Assembly (NCBI RefSeq): GCF_013416525.1
Contig: NZ_JACCEM010000004.1
Location: 248,001 to 312,000, forward strand
Source: Parapusillimonas granuli
Lineage (GTDB): Bacteria; Pseudomonadota; Gammaproteobacteria; Burkholderiales; Burkholderiaceae_B
Direction of reading: 5' to 3'
DNA: 64,000 nt
Shown here: in pieces, positions 21,466-31,095 of the stretch
Position numbering within the stretch: the stretch's first letter is position 1
How the letters are laid out: the number at the start of each line of letters is the position of its first letter
Position numbers and translations under genes: made by a program
The notes under the pieces: generated by a model
Database searches by the model: none
What the model was told of the DNA's origin: nothing
The model's input: the letters and a program-made list of their open reading frames with translations, nothing else

Positions 21466-22169
21466 CCACCGATCTTTCCGCCTTTCCCATCACGCGCAAG
21501 TGGCCGGCGCGGCATCCCGACCGCATCCAGCTCTACTCGCTGCCCACGCCCAACGGGGTCAAGGCGTCCATCATGCTGGAAGAAACGGGGTTGCCGTACG
21601 AGCCCCACCTGGTCAGCTTCGACACCAACGACCAGAATTCGCCCGAATTCCTGTCGCTCAATCCCAACAACAAGATTCCCGCCATCCTCGACCCCGACGG
21701 GCCCCGCGGCGCGCCGCTGGCGCTTTTCGAATCCGGCGCCATCCTGATCTACCTGGCGGAGAAGTCCGGCCGTTTCCTGCCGCAGGACGCGGCGGCCAGA
21801 TACGAGACCATCCAGTGGCTCATGTTCCAGATGGGAGGCATCGGCCCCATGTTCGGCCAAGTGGGCTTCTTCCACAAGTTCACCGGCAAGGACTACGAAG
21901 ACAAACGCCCCCGCGACCGCTACGTGGCCGAATCCCGGCGGCTGCTGGGCGTGCTCGACCAGCGCCTGGACGGGCGCGACTGGGTGATGGGAGACGACTA
22001 CACCATCGCCGACATCGCCATCCTTCCCTGGGTCCGCAATCTGGTGGGCTTCTACGACGCCGGCGGGCTGGTGGGCTATGATGACTTCCGCAACGTGCAG
22101 CGCGTCCTGGACGGCTTCCTGGCCCGTCCGGCCGTCGCCAGGGGGCTGGCCGTCCCTGCGCGAAGCTGA
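21462..22169 (+). CDS. Glutathione S-transferase, YfcG/YghU-like
   Basis: A 235-residue cytosolic GST. The thioredoxin-like N-terminal domain contains the Nu-class active-site segment SLPTPNGVKASIMLEETGLPYE and the glutathione gamma-glutamyl contact LFESGAILIYLAE; the helical domain holds WVMGDDYTIADIAILPW. The PNGxK site is typical of YfcG/YghU proteins, which act as disulfide-bond reductases or peroxidases rather than classic conjugating enzymes. The start overlaps the pabC stop by four bases, the third ATGA overlap in a row. The link of a GST to the uvrA/pab genes is unexplained. Confidence 0.92.
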   Translation: MTTDLSAFPITRKWPARHPDRIQLYSLPTPNGVKASIMLEETGLPYEPHLVSFDTNDQNSPEFLSLNPNNKIPAILDPDGPRGAPLALFESGAILIYLAEKSGRFLPQDAAARYETIQWLMFQMGGIGPMFGQVGFFHKFTGKDYEDKRPRDRYVAESRRLLGVLDQRLDGRDWVMGDDYTIADIAILPWVRNLVGFYDAGGLVGYDDFRNVQRVLDGFLARPAVARGLAVPARS

Positions 22170-22205
22170 CGCCTTTCGCCCTCGACTCAATGGGGTTCCC
22201 CAATC

Positions 22206-23012
22206 ATGAAGCTCTCCATCTTTTACATCGACGCCTTCACCAGCACTCCCTTCAAGGGCAACCCCGCGGCAGTGGTGCCCCTGAACACCTGGCTGCCCGA
22301 TGCCACCATGCAGGCCATCGCCGCCGAGAACAACCTGTCGGAAACCGCTTTCTTCGTGCGCGAAGCCGACGAACGCTTCCACATACGCTGGTTCTCGCCC
22401 CTGACCGAAGTCGCCTTCTGCGGGCACGCCACGCTGGCCAGCGCCTTCGTCATGCTCAAGTACGACATGGCCGTGTCGCCCATACGCTTCCATGCCGCGG
22501 CGCTGGGCGAGCTGACCGCCACGCGGCTGGACTCGGGCCTGATCGAAATGAGCTTTCCGAACCGGGCTCCCCGCCCGGTGGCCGATCCGCCCACCGCCCT
22601 GCTGGAAGGCCTGACCATCATGCCGGCGGCCGTCCTGCGCAACCAGCAGGCCTACATCGCCATCTACCAGAACGAAAGGCAGGTGCGGGCGGTCGTTCCC
22701 AGGCTGGATCTCCTGAAAAGGCTGGCCCCGCTGGACGTCGCCGTCACGGCGCCGGGCGACGCCCACGATTTCGCCTCGCGCTATTTCTGGCCCGCCAACG
22801 GCGGCGATGAAGACCCGGTCACCGGCTCCATCCATGCGGGGCTGGCCCCCTACTGGGCGGAACGGCTCAACAAGAACGAACTGTCGGCGCTCCAGGCGTC
22901 GCGCCGGTCGGGCGAGCTCTTCTGCAGGGTGGACGGCGACCGCGTGCACGTGTCCGGCGACTGCGTGCAGTACCTGGAAGGCACCATCACCCTGCCCGAC
23001 GACAAGGAATGA
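22206..23012 (+). CDS. PhzF-family isomerase/epimerase
   Basis: A 268-residue protein of the PhzF/diaminopimelate-epimerase fold. Residue E46 in NNLSETAF is the acid/base residue of PhzF, and the second-half signature appears as DPVTGSIHAGLAPYW near the C-terminus. PhzF in phenazine pathways isomerises DHHA, but most homologues like this one have unknown substrates and no phenazine genes are near. It begins 36 bases after the gst stop and is followed directly by the pentad-repeat gene. Confidence 0.9.
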   Translation: MKLSIFYIDAFTSTPFKGNPAAVVPLNTWLPDATMQAIAAENNLSETAFFVREADERFHIRWFSPLTEVAFCGHATLASAFVMLKYDMAVSPIRFHAAALGELTATRLDSGLIEMSFPNRAPRPVADPPTALLEGLTIMPAAVLRNQQAYIAIYQNERQVRAVVPRLDLLKRLAPLDVAVTAPGDAHDFASRYFWPANGGDEDPVTGSIHAGLAPYWAERLNKNELSALQASRRSGELFCRVDGDRVHVSGDCVQYLEGTITLPDDKE

Positions 23013-23014
23013 CC

Positions 23015-23242
23015 ATGCCCGAAAAAAACCATGCCCTCGCGCACACCGCCATGTCCGGCACGGGCGCCAAAGCCGTGGGCGCCCTGGCGATCGGGGCCCT
23101 GGCGATCGGTGCGCTCGCCATCGGCGCCCTGGCTATCGGGCGGCTCAGAATCGGCCGCGCCCGCATCCAGCGCCTGGAAATCGACGAGCTGGTCGTGCAC
23201 AAGCGGCGGGAAATCGGCGTCAACCCGGAAAACGGCCGCTGA
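23015..23242 (+). CDS. Small pentad-repeat protein (ALAIG repeats)
   Basis: A 75-residue protein of unknown function. After an N-terminal tail (MPEKNHALAHTAMSGTG) comes a run of five-residue units with consensus A-L-A-I-G, four near-perfect copies and then degenerate ones (RLRIG, RARIQ, RLEID, ELVVH). A period of five with an alternating hydrophobic pattern suggests a right-handed beta-helix as in pentapeptide-repeat proteins or a bactofilin-like strand stack. The ATG at 23015 has AAGGA seven bases upstream; another ATG at 23009 overlaps the phzF-family stop but is too close to that site. Its last 23 bases overlap the end of the convergent tcdA gene. Confidence 0.7.
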   Translation: MPEKNHALAHTAMSGTGAKAVGALAIGALAIGALAIGALAIGRLRIGRARIQRLEIDELVVHKRREIGVNPENGR

Positions 23243-24092
23243 GCACCCATTGCAGGGCTTCGTTGGCGGCCGCCATGCCCATGGAGGCCGTGACGGTGAC
23301 CGCCGAGCCGTATCCCGCACAGGACAAGCCCTGCAAGGCCGCGGCGCCGGGCGCCCGCGCGGCCAGTTCGCCGGTTTCCGGCCGCAGGGCGGGTGCGCCG
23401 GCATCGGCCGCGCCCGCCCATAGTTCGGGCAGCAGCGTGGGCTGGTCGAACCACAAGGCGCGCACGCCCATTCGGGGAATGCGCTTCAGCGCCTTGCCGG
23501 CACGGTCGGCCGCGCGGGGAAAACCGTGCTGGCGCCTGAGCGTGTTGCGCAGCTTGGACAACAGCGCATCGTTGGCGGCCATGGACAAGTCGCCCGCCCT
23601 CAATGCCAATGGGCTGGTCTTGCCGCCCGCGCCGCCGCACACCACGATGGGCATGCCGCGCGCGCGGGCCTCGAGGATCATCGCCACCTTGGCGGCCGCC
23701 TGGTCCGTGCAATCGATGACCACGCCGGCATCCGGCGGCAGCAGGCCGGAGACGTTCTCGGGGCTGATGAAGTCGTCCACCATGCTCAGGCGGCAGCCCG
23801 GGTTGATGCCGCGGATGCGCTGTCCCATGGCGACCACCTTGGCCTGGCCCAGCGTATCGGTCAAGGCGTGCAGCTGCCGGTTGACATTGGATTCCGCAAT
23901 GTGGTCCAGGTCCACCAGGGTGATTCCGCCCACGCCCGAGCGCGCCAGGGCTTCCGCGCACCACGAGCCCACGCCGCCGATGCCGGCCACCACCACGTGG
24001 GCGGCGCGCAGGCGTTCCAGGCCGGCCGGCCCGAACAGGCGTTCGAGCCCGCCAAAACGGCGTTGAAAATCGATGGAATGGGAATCGGACAT
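23220..24092 (-). CDS. tcdA: tRNA threonylcarbamoyladenosine dehydratase (ThiF/E1-like)
   Basis: A 290-residue E1-like ATP-dependent enzyme that cyclises t6A37 to ct6A37 in ANN-decoding tRNAs. The adenylate-binding GxGGVGS loop is seen as VAGIGGVGSWCAEALARSGVG, followed by LVDLDHIAESNVNRQ, VIDCTDQAAAK and VVCGGAGGKTSP. N-terminal FQRRFGGLERLFG is typical of the TcdA/YgdL group. The ATG at 24092 begins right before this region; extending to 24233 would add unrelated sequence. It diverges from chaC across about 230 bases and converges on the pentad-repeat gene. Confidence 0.92.
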   Translation of the reverse strand: MSDSHSIDFQRRFGGLERLFGPAGLERLRAAHVVVAGIGGVGSWCAEALARSGVGGITLVDLDHIAESNVNRQLHALTDTLGQAKVVAMGQRIRGINPGCRLSMVDDFISPENVSGLLPPDAGVVIDCTDQAAAKVAMILEARARGMPIVVCGGAGGKTSPLALRAGDLSMAANDALLSKLRNTLRRQHGFPRAADRAGKALKRIPRMGVRALWFDQPTLLPELWAGAADAGAPALRPETGELAARAPGAAALQGLSCAGYGSAVTVTASMGMAAANEALQWVLSGRFPG

Positions 24093-24143
24093 GGTTTGCT
24101 CTGAACAGGACTGACTGCGCCGGCGCCCTGGCCGGGGGCCTTG

Positions 24144-24174
24144 GGGCCCGCCGACGCTAAAAGACAGGCGGCAT
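24144..24174 (+). repeat. Degenerate copy of a 31-bp dispersed repeat
   Basis: The stretch beginning GGGCCC and ending ACAGGCGGCAT resembles the two elements at 57080-57112 and 57942-57973, mainly in its second half (ACGCTAAAAG then CAGGCGGCAT). Here it lies upstream of tcdA in the divergent tcdA-chaC spacer rather than at a stop codon. Confidence 0.45.
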
Positions 24175-24322
24175 TGGCCCCAGGCGAAAGTGTACACGCA
24201 GGCTCGCACCGGGCCCGCGCGCCGCCATGTCAAAAAAACGACACCGCGCGAAGACGGACGGAAGGAAGGAGCGGGCTGGCTTAAAATATGCCCATCCCTT
24301 CATCACCGGAGACGCGCACAAA

Positions 24323-24973
24323 GTGAACACCGTTTTTACCCCCGATCCCCATGCCATGCCCGCGCCCAGCAACTTCCGCCTTCTCACCGAAGCCGAGCGC
24401 CACGCGTCACTGCAAGCCTCGCTTGCCCAGTGGCAGGAAGATCAGGATGTCTGGGTATACGGTTACGGTTCACTGATCTGGCGTCCCGAATTCGACTATG
24501 CCGAAAGCCGCATCGCGCTGCTGCACGGCTACCACCGGGCGCTTTGCCTGTGGTCGCGCGTGAATCGCGGCACGCCCGACCAGCCCGGCCTGGTCTTCGG
24601 GCTGGACAACGGCGGCTCCTGCCGGGGCATGGCATTCCGCATTCCCGCGCACGACGTCCCGCACACCATGGAAGCCCTGTGGCGGCGCGAAATGCCCAGC
24701 GGCGCCTATCTTCCCAAATGGCTGGTCTGCCGGACGGACGACGGCCCGGTCACGGCGCTGGCGTTCACCATGAACCGGAACACCGACGCCTACGTGCGCG
24801 GCCTGCCCACCGACCGCCTGCTCCACATCGTGCGCAATGCCCGCGGCAGCTACGGGCCTTGCGTCGAATACGTGCTTGAAACGGCGCGCGCCCTTCAGCG
24901 CTCGAACATCCACGACAAGCGCCTGCAGGCGCTCGTCCGGCAATTGCGCGAATCCCAGCCGGCGCACTGCTGA
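24323..24973 (+). CDS. chaC: ChaC-type gamma-glutamylcyclotransferase
   Basis: A 216-residue enzyme that splits glutathione or gamma-glutamyl peptides to 5-oxoproline and a dipeptide. The glycine-rich substrate loop is [13 protein letters not shown], followed by [20 protein letters not shown] typical of ChaC proteins, and the catalytic Glu is likely the one in [11 protein letters not shown]. The GTG at 24323 is chosen because GGAGA lies about ten bases upstream; an ATG at 24356 would also work. The divergent spacer to tcdA holds a repeat but no gene. Confidence 0.9.
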   Translation: MNTVFTPDPHAMPAPSNFRLLTEAERHASLQASLAQWQEDQDVWVYGYGSLIWRPEFDYAESRIALLHGYHRALCLWSRVNRGTPDQPGLVFGLDNGGSCRGMAFRIPAHDVPHTMEALWRREMPSGAYLPKWLVCRTDDGPVTALAFTMNRNTDAYVRGLPTDRLLHIVRNARGSYGPCVEYVLETARALQRSNIHDKRLQALVRQLRESQPAHC

Positions 24974-25032
24974 GGCCTCGCGGCGGCACCGGTTCCGGTA
25001 CACTATCGGCTGGTCTCCTATTTCTCGCCATC

Positions 25033-25662
25033 ATGTCCGTTGCCGATATCCGCCAGAACTACGAAAAATTCGAACTGCTCGAGGCGTCCCTGGCCGCCAC
25101 TCCGTTCGAGCAATTCACTCTTTGGTTCGACGATGCGCTCAAGGCCGAAGTCCCCGAGCCCAATGCCATGACGCTCGCCACCACCACGCCGGACGGCCGG
25201 CCGTCCGCGCGCATCGTGCTGCTGAAGGGCTTCGACCGGGACGGCTTCGTCTTCTACACCAATTATTCGTCGCGCAAGGGCCAGGAACTGGCCGGCAACC
25301 CCTACGCCGGCCTGCTGTTCTTCTGGCCTGCCCTGGAACGCCAGGTGCGCATCGAAGGCCGCATCGAAAAGACCTCGGCGCAGGAGTCCGACGAATACTA
25401 CCGCAGCCGTCCGCTGGGCTCGCGCATCGGCGCGTGGGTGTCGCCGCAAAGCCGCCCCATCACACGCGCCGAACTCGAGGCGCGCGCCATCGAGCTCACC
25501 GGCAAGCTGGGCGACGACCCCGCCCGGCCCGAACATTGGGGCGGGTACCGCCTGCGGCCCGACTACGTCGAATTCTGGCAAGGGCGCCCTTCCCGCCTGC
25601 ATGACCGCCTGGTTTTCAAGCTGGAAGACGAGGCTTGGGTCAAGTCCCGGCTCGCACCCTGA
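25033..25662 (+). CDS. pdxH: Pyridoxamine 5'-phosphate oxidase
   Basis: A 209-residue FMN enzyme that oxidises pyridoxine or pyridoxamine 5'-phosphate to PLP. It has the family segments [23 protein letters not shown], the FMN-binding RKGQEL and [14 protein letters not shown], and the C-terminal signature RPxRLHDR in [11 protein letters not shown] followed by the final RLAP. Length is standard. It is followed after 21 bases by a flavin reductase gene on the same strand, which may be co-transcribed. Confidence 0.96.
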   Translation: MSVADIRQNYEKFELLEASLAATPFEQFTLWFDDALKAEVPEPNAMTLATTTPDGRPSARIVLLKGFDRDGFVFYTNYSSRKGQELAGNPYAGLLFFWPALERQVRIEGRIEKTSAQESDEYYRSRPLGSRIGAWVSPQSRPITRAELEARAIELTGKLGDDPARPEHWGGYRLRPDYVEFWQGRPSRLHDRLVFKLEDEAWVKSRLAP

Positions 25663-25683
25663 ACCGGCGGGGCTTCCCTACGC

Positions 25684-26208
25684 ATGGCCGCCACCCCAGC
25701 CGATTTCGATGCGCTTTTTTTTCGCTCGGCCCTGGGCCGTTTTGCGACCGGCGTCACGGTCGTCACGACCGAAACCACCCCGGACGCCCGCCCCCTGGGC
25801 CTGACGATCAGCTCGTTCAATGCGGTGTCGCTGGAGCCGCCCATGATTCTTTGGTCCCTGACCAAGGCGGCGAGCTCTTTGCAGCATTATCTGCAGGCGC
25901 GCCGCTATGTCGTCCATGTGCTGGCATCGACGCAGCTGCATCTGGCGAAGCGCTTCGCGCATGGGCCGCAATCCGAAAGATTCCGGAACGTCGCGCTTGC
26001 GCGGGCGCCGGGCGGCACCCTGATGCTGGACGACCCGGAATGCGCGGCCTGGTTCGAATGCTACAACCTCGCCCGGCACGAGGCCGGGGACCACATCATT
26101 TTCATCGGGCAGGTCGAGCGTTGCCATCGCAACTTCAACCAGCCGCTGGTCTACCACGCCGGCGACTTCGACCTCACCCCTTCCACAGAGCCTTTATCCA
26201 GTACGTAG
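25684..26208 (+). CDS. Flavin reductase-domain protein (FMN-binding split barrel)
   Basis: A 174-residue protein of the flavin reductase/HpaC family with the opening [17 protein letters not shown], the flavin contact [21 protein letters not shown] and the late Gly-rich strand [10 protein letters not shown]. Such proteins supply reduced flavin to two-component monooxygenases or act as stand-alone FMN/FAD reductases. No monooxygenase partner is adjacent, so its client is unknown. It lies between pdxH and an LhgO-like gene on one strand. Confidence 0.87.
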   Translation: MAATPADFDALFFRSALGRFATGVTVVTTETTPDARPLGLTISSFNAVSLEPPMILWSLTKAASSLQHYLQARRYVVHVLASTQLHLAKRFAHGPQSERFRNVALARAPGGTLMLDDPECAAWFECYNLARHEAGDHIIFIGQVERCHRNFNQPLVYHAGDFDLTPSTEPLSST

Positions 26209-26257
26209 GGCTCGCATAGGCCTCCCATCATTTTCATTTAGCAAGGCAGGACACACT

Positions 26258-27379
26258 ATGGCAGATATAGACTGCGTCGTCTTGGGCGCCGGCGTCGTCG
26301 GCCTGGCGGTAGCGCGCGAGCTCGCACTGTCCGGACGCGAAGTACTGATCGTCGAAGCCACGGAAGCCATCGGCACCGGCACCAGCTCACGCAATTCCGA
26401 AGTCGTCCACGCGGGGATCTATTATCCGCAGGGCAGCCTCAAGGCGCGGCTGTGCGTGAGCGGCAAGCACATGCTGTACGCATATTGCGAGGAGCGCGGC
26501 ATCCCATACCAGCGCCTGGGCAAGCTCATCGTCTCGGCCTCGCCCGAGCAGAGCGCCCGGCTGGATGAAATCGCCGGGCGCGCCAAGCTGAACGGCGTCG
26601 ACGACCTGTACCGCATCAGCGGGGCCGAGGCGCGCGAGCTGGAGCCGGCCCTGCGCTGCGATGCGGCGCTCGTGTCGCCGTCCACCGGCATCGTCGACAG
26701 CCACGCCCTGATGCTGGCGCTGCAGGGCGACGCGGAAAACCACGGCGCCCAGAGCGTCTTCCACACCCGCTTCAAGCAGGGCCGGGTACTGGAGTCCGGC
26801 GAATTCCACCTGGAGTTCGAAGGCGAAGAAGGCATGGAACTGAGCGCCAACCTGGTCGTCAACGCCGCCGGCCTGTCCGCCCCCAAGGTCGCGCGCAGCC
26901 TGCAAGGCCAGCCCGCGGACCTCATACCCCAGGCCTATTACTGCAAAGGCAGCTATTTCACGCTGTCGGGGCGTTCACCCTTCCGGCACCTGATCTACCC
27001 CATGCCCAGCCACGCGGGGCTGGGCGTGCACCTGACGCTGGACCTGGGCGGACAGGCGAAATTCGGTCCCGACACGGAATGGGTGGACGGCGAGGACTAC
27101 ACCCTGGACCCCGGCCGCGCCGAGGTGTTCTACGGCGCGGTGCGCAGCTATTGGCCCGACCTTCCGGACGGCGCGCTGAACCCCGGCTATACCGGCATCC
27201 GCCCCAAGATCGTGGGGCCCGACGCGCCCGCCGCGGACTTCGTGATCGCCGGCCCGGCCACTCACGGGGTCCCCAACCTGATCAATCTCTTCGGCATCGA
27301 ATCCCCCGGCCTGACCGCCTGCCTGGCCATCGCCCGGGAGGCCGGCCAAGCCCTTCATCAAGCCACTCGCAACATCTAG
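26258..27379 (+). CDS. L-2-hydroxyglutarate oxidase-like FAD oxidoreductase
   Basis: A 373-residue DAO-family flavoprotein. The Rossmann FAD motif is [28 protein letters not shown], followed by [18 protein letters not shown], the segment shared with LhgO and human L2HGDH. The C-terminus has the second FAD contact near [19 protein letters not shown]. LhgO oxidises L-2-hydroxyglutarate to 2-oxoglutarate and passes electrons to quinone; the specific substrate here is by similarity. It precedes purU by three bases, so the two are probably one transcript. Confidence 0.85.
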   Translation: MADIDCVVLGAGVVGLAVARELALSGREVLIVEATEAIGTGTSSRNSEVVHAGIYYPQGSLKARLCVSGKHMLYAYCEERGIPYQRLGKLIVSASPEQSARLDEIAGRAKLNGVDDLYRISGAEARELEPALRCDAALVSPSTGIVDSHALMLALQGDAENHGAQSVFHTRFKQGRVLESGEFHLEFEGEEGMELSANLVVNAAGLSAPKVARSLQGQPADLIPQAYYCKGSYFTLSGRSPFRHLIYPMPSHAGLGVHLTLDLGGQAKFGPDTEWVDGEDYTLDPGRAEVFYGAVRSYWPDLPDGALNPGYTGIRPKIVGPDAPAADFVIAGPATHGVPNLINLFGIESPGLTACLAIAREAGQALHQATRNI

Positions 27380-27382
27380 GCC

Positions 27383-28231
27383 ATGAACGACTACATCCTC
27401 ACGCTTTCCTGTCCCGACCGCACCGGCATCGTCCACAACGTGAGCGGCTGGCTGCTGGGACTGGACGGCAACATCATCGACGCGCAGCAATTCGGCGACC
27501 TCGAAACCGAAAGATTCTTTCTGCGCGTGCATTTCATGCTGCCCTCGGCCATGAGCGTGGAAGCGCTGGAACACTCTTTCGCGCCGGTGGCGCAGCGCTT
27601 CGGCATGCAGGCGCGCATCTACGACGCGCAACGCAAAAGCCGGCTGCTGCTGCTCGTCAGCCGCCAGGGCCATTGCCTGAACGACCTGCTGTTCCGCGCG
27701 CACAGCGGCCAGCTTCCGGTGGCGATCGCCGGCATCGTGTCCAACCATACGGACTATGCGCGCATGGCGGCCGCCTACCGCATTCCCTTCCATCACCTGC
27801 CCGTGACGCCCGAGACCCGGCCACAGCAGGAGCAGCAGATCCTGGACTTGGTCGAAAAGGAAAACGTCGACCTGGTGGTGCTGGCCCGCTACATGCAGAT
27901 CCTGTCGGACGACCTGTGCCGCAAGCTGACGGGACGCGCCATCAACATCCACCACAGCTTCCTGCCCAGCTTCAAGGGCGCCCGCCCTTATCACCAGGCG
28001 CATGCCCGCGGCGTGAAGATCATCGGCGCCACCGCCCATTACGTCACGGCGGACCTGGACGAAGGCCCCATCATCGAGCAGGATATCGAACGGGTCGATC
28101 ATTCGATGAGTCCCCAGGACCTGACCCAGGTCGGCAGCGACGTCGAATCCCTGGTGCTTGCGCGGGCGGTGCGCTGGCACGTCGAGCACCGGATCCTGCT
28201 GAACGGGCAGCGGACCGTGGTGTTTAAATGA
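27383..28231 (+). CDS. purU: Formyltetrahydrofolate deformylase
   Basis: A 282-residue enzyme that hydrolyses 10-formyl-THF to THF and formate, balancing one-carbon pools and feeding formate to purine synthesis. An N-terminal ACT domain (about 1-80, LTLSCPDRTGIVHNVSGWL) precedes the formyltransferase fold with the catalytic Asn-His-Asp set in INIHHSFLPSFKGARPYHQA and GATAHYVTADLDEGPII. Length is standard for PurU. It ends before a TCAA-loop hairpin and converges on ggt. Confidence 0.96.
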   Translation: MNDYILTLSCPDRTGIVHNVSGWLLGLDGNIIDAQQFGDLETERFFLRVHFMLPSAMSVEALEHSFAPVAQRFGMQARIYDAQRKSRLLLLVSRQGHCLNDLLFRAHSGQLPVAIAGIVSNHTDYARMAAAYRIPFHHLPVTPETRPQQEQQILDLVEKENVDLVVLARYMQILSDDLCRKLTGRAINIHHSFLPSFKGARPYHQAHARGVKIIGATAHYVTADLDEGPIIEQDIERVDHSMSPQDLTQVGSDVESLVLARAVRWHVEHRILLNGQRTVVFK

Positions 28232-28247
28232 GGGCCAAGGGGTGGAC

Positions 28248-28263
28248 GAGGGGTCAACCCCTC
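28248..28263. terminator. Hairpin between converging purU and ggt
   Basis: GAGGGG and CCCCTC make a perfect 6-bp stem around a TCAA loop, the same loop as in the hairpin at 2754-2771. There is no T-tract on either side, so intrinsic termination is uncertain. Confidence 0.35.
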
Positions 28264-28270
28264 TGAGCCC

Positions 28271-30061
28271 CTAGCGGCCCGCGGCCAGCCCCTCGCGGCG
28301 CGGATCGGCCCCGCCCTGCAAGCCGTCCCGCGTGATCGCGACGCCTTGCAGCCCGCTGGGAAACTCGACCTCCCTGACCTCATGCCCCATGTCCCGCAAA
28401 GCCGGGGCCAGGGGGGCCAGCGGGCTGCCTTTCTCCAATTCGGTGAAGTGGTTGCGGCTGCCCCGATTGGGCAGATCGATGGCTTGCTGGATGTCCATGC
28501 CCCAGTCCAGCGTGCCCAGCAGCGTCTTGGCCACATAGTTGATGATGGCCGCTCCGCCCGGCGAGCCTATGGCCAGGACGGGACGCCCGTCCCTCAGCAC
28601 CAGCATGGGCGCCATGGAACTGCGCGGGCGCTTCAGCGGTTCGACGCGATTGGCCACCGGCCTGCCCCGCGCGTCGGCGCCGGACAGCGAGAAGTCGGTC
28701 AGCTGGTTGTTCAACAGAAAGCCTTTCACGAATATCTTGCTGCCGAATGCCGTTTCGATGGAGCTGGTCATCGACACCACATTGCGTTCCTTGTCGACCG
28801 CCACGATGTGCGTGGTGGACGGCAGTTCGGGGGAATCGTCGCGGCCGCGCCGCGCCAGCATGGCCGCGGGGTCGCCGGGCGGGGCCCGGCCCATGCTGCG
28901 GTCGGCCGCGATGAGGCCGGCCCGCAGCTCGAGATACGCGGGATCGAGCAGCGCCCGCACGGGGACGTCCTGGAAATCGGGGTCGGCGACGTAGAAGTCC
29001 CTGTCCGCGTAGGCCAGTTTCCCGGCCTCGGAGAAAAGATGGACCGCCTCGAGCGAATCGGGAGGCAGGCCGGCAATGGGCGTGTGCGACAGGATGCCCA
29101 GGATCTGCATGACGGCCAGCGGGCCGGAACTGGGCGGCGGCATGCCGCATAGCACGTAGGCCTTGTAAGGCGTGCACAAGGCGGCTCGTTCCTTGGCCTG
29201 GTAGCTGCGCAAGTCGTCCAGGCTCAGGTCGCCGGGAACCGGATGCGAGGCGACGGCCCGGACGATGGCTTCCGCCACCGGGCCTTCGTAGAACGCGGCC
29301 GGCCCTTCTTGCGCCAGCGCCCTCAGCACATCGGCAAAAGCCGTGTTCCGCAGCATATGCCCCACCGGCCAGGCCGCGCCCCGCCGGTCATAAAAATATG
29401 CCGCCGCGGCCGGCTGCCGGCGCAGGTCCCGGTTTTCCTCCAGGAGCGCGTGCAGCCGCGGGGAAACGGCAAAGCCGTCCTCGGCCAGCGCGATGGCCGG
29501 CTGGAACAGGCGTTCCCAAGGCAGGCGCCCTTGCGCGGCGTGCATCCGCCACAGCAGGCGGACCAGGCCGGGCGTGCCCACCGAACGGCCGCTGTGCACC
29601 GCGTCCCAGAAGGGCAAGGCCTTGCCCCCGTTCATGAACCGGTCGCTGCGCGCCGCCGCCGGAGCGGTCTCGCGCCCGTCCCAGGCGTGCAGCCTGCCGC
29701 CGGCGGCATCGTAGCCGACGGCAAAGGCGCCGCCGCCTATGCCCGAGGACTGCGGCTCGACCAGGGCCAGCACCAGCTGGGCCGCGATCGTCGCGTCGGT
29801 GGCGCTGCCGCCTTCGGACAGCATCTGCAAGCCCGCCCGGGTCGCCAGGGGATTGGCCGAGCTGACCATGTAGTCTTGCGCGAACGCCAAGCGCCGCTCG
29901 GTGAAGCCGGAGCCGCCCTCGGGCTGGATGTCTTCCTTGGCTTGCGGCGCGGCGCCGGCGCTCGCCAGGGCGGCGCAAGCCAGCGCCAGCGCGCCGGCCC
30001 AGCGGCGCCATCCGGACCCGGCGAAGCCCGGCCGGGCAATGCTGCGCATCAGCCGCTTCAT
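28271..30061 (-). CDS. ggt: Gamma-glutamyltransferase (glutathione hydrolase)
   Basis: A 596-residue periplasmic N-terminal-nucleophile enzyme, made as a proenzyme that cuts itself into two subunits. A signal peptide with an Arg-rich start and hydrophobic core covers about residues 1-38. The cleavage site and nucleophile Thr lie at T416 in [11 protein letters not shown]; the substrate Arg region is DGRETAP and the oxyanion region GSPGGAAI is present. It hydrolyses glutathione and other gamma-glutamyl compounds. Its start overlaps the stop of the upstream lysR gene by four bases, suggesting a regulator-enzyme operon. Confidence 0.94.
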   Translation of the reverse strand: MKRLMRSIARPGFAGSGWRRWAGALALACAALASAGAAPQAKEDIQPEGGSGFTERRLAFAQDYMVSSANPLATRAGLQMLSEGGSATDATIAAQLVLALVEPQSSGIGGGAFAVGYDAAGGRLHAWDGRETAPAAARSDRFMNGGKALPFWDAVHSGRSVGTPGLVRLLWRMHAAQGRLPWERLFQPAIALAEDGFAVSPRLHALLEENRDLRRQPAAAAYFYDRRGAAWPVGHMLRNTAFADVLRALAQEGPAAFYEGPVAEAIVRAVASHPVPGDLSLDDLRSYQAKERAALCTPYKAYVLCGMPPPSSGPLAVMQILGILSHTPIAGLPPDSLEAVHLFSEAGKLAYADRDFYVADPDFQDVPVRALLDPAYLELRAGLIAADRSMGRAPPGDPAAMLARRGRDDSPELPSTTHIVAVDKERNVVSMTSSIETAFGSKIFVKGFLLNNQLTDFSLSGADARGRPVANRVEPLKRPRSSMAPMLVLRDGRPVLAIGSPGGAAIINYVAKTLLGTLDWGMDIQQAIDLPNRGSRNHFTELEKGSPLAPLAPALRDMGHEVREVEFPSGLQGVAITRDGLQGGADPRREGLAAGR

Positions 30062-30963
30062 TCGTCCGCCCTCCCCGGCAACGACAGCCCCGCCAGCCAG
30101 GCCTCGAAGGCCAGCAGGGCGTCCGAACGCTCACCCGCCATGGGGTAGCTGAAAAAATATGCTTCCTTCACCTTCAGCACTCCTTGCGCGGGCATGACCA
30201 GCCGGCCCGAATCGAGTTCGTCGCGCGCCAGGAAGCGCGGCATCAAGGCCACCCCCAGGCCGGCCCGCACGGCCGCCAGCGTCATGGTGAAGAGTTCGTA
30301 GCGCGGGCCCGCGCTGATCGACGGCGGATATTCCCAGCCCTGGGCCTCGTACCAGAAACGCCAGGCGTCCGGGCGGGACAGCATATGCAGATGCGGCATG
30401 GCGGCCAATGCCTCCCGGGGGTCTTTGCCGGCGCCGAGCAGTTCGGGAACACAGACCGGCAGCAGCTCTTCTTCATCGAAGAGCTTGATGCCGGAAGTCT
30501 GCGGCCAGGGCCGCGCGGCATGGTAGATGGCGGCGTCGAAGGGATGGTCCTTGAACTGGAAGGGCAGGGTCCGCGCCGACAGGCTGACCGATACGTCGCC
30601 GTGCCTGCGCTGGAAGCCGGGCAGCCTGGGCAGCAGCCAGGTGGTCGCCAGCGTGGGCAGCACGGCGATGTGCAGACTGCGGCCCAGCGCGGCGCGCGAG
30701 ATCAGCCCGAAGGTGTCCTTTTCCAGTTGCTCCAGATGATGCCGGACGCGCGCCGCATATTCCGCGCCGGCGTCGGTGAGCGCCACGCGGCGCCGCACCC
30801 GGGTCAGCAACTGCACGCCCAGGCGCTCTTCCAGCCCGGTCACCTGCCGGTAGACGGCACTGTGCGTCAGCGCGAGTTCCTCCGCCGCGCGGGAAAAAGA
30901 CCCCAGTCTGGCCGTGGCTTCGAAGGCCTGCAGGGCGCCGAGGTTCGGCACTCCGTTTCTCAT
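30058..30963 (-). CDS. LysR-family transcriptional regulator (GcvA-like)
   Basis: A 301-residue LysR regulator. The winged helix (residues about 6-65) reads [34 protein letters not shown] in pattern, with a co-inducer domain from about 90. The sequence style ([27 protein letters not shown]) is that of the GcvA/AmpR subgroup. The ATG at 30963 is chosen before this region. It overlaps ggt at its end and diverges from the ThDP enzyme gene across about 130 bases packed with inverted repeats, so it probably regulates that gene, ggt or both. Confidence 0.9.
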   Translation of the reverse strand: MRNGVPNLGALQAFEATARLGSFSRAAEELALTHSAVYRQVTGLEERLGVQLLTRVRRRVALTDAGAEYAARVRHHLEQLEKDTFGLISRAALGRSLHIAVLPTLATTWLLPRLPGFQRRHGDVSVSLSARTLPFQFKDHPFDAAIYHAARPWPQTSGIKLFDEEELLPVCVPELLGAGKDPREALAAMPHLHMLSRPDAWRFWYEAQGWEYPPSISAGPRYELFTMTLAAVRAGLGVALMPRFLARDELDSGRLVMPAQGVLKVKEAYFFSYPMAGERSDALLAFEAWLAGLSLPGRADE

Positions 30964-31018
30964 GTCGGTTCCGCTCCGGTGGCTAGGACGGTAGAATCGG
31001 CTATTGAGCCGTGATGGT

Positions 31019-31078
31019 GTCTTGCGTAATAAGCAAGACATTGTGCAATTTTATCAATTGCGTTGTGCAGGCAACGCA
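31019..31078. promoter_or_regulatory. Three inverted repeats in the lysR/ThDP-enzyme spacer
   Basis: Perfect dyads follow each other: GTCTTGC-N7-GCAAGAC (31019-31039, containing the T-N11-A core of LysR sites), GCAATT-N5-AATTGC (31045-31061) and TGCGTTG-N6-CAACGCA (31059-31078). TTGTGCA also occurs twice as a direct repeat. This is a likely operator region for the adjacent LysR protein. Confidence 0.6.
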
Positions 31079-31095
31079 CATTATCCTCCCACCTT

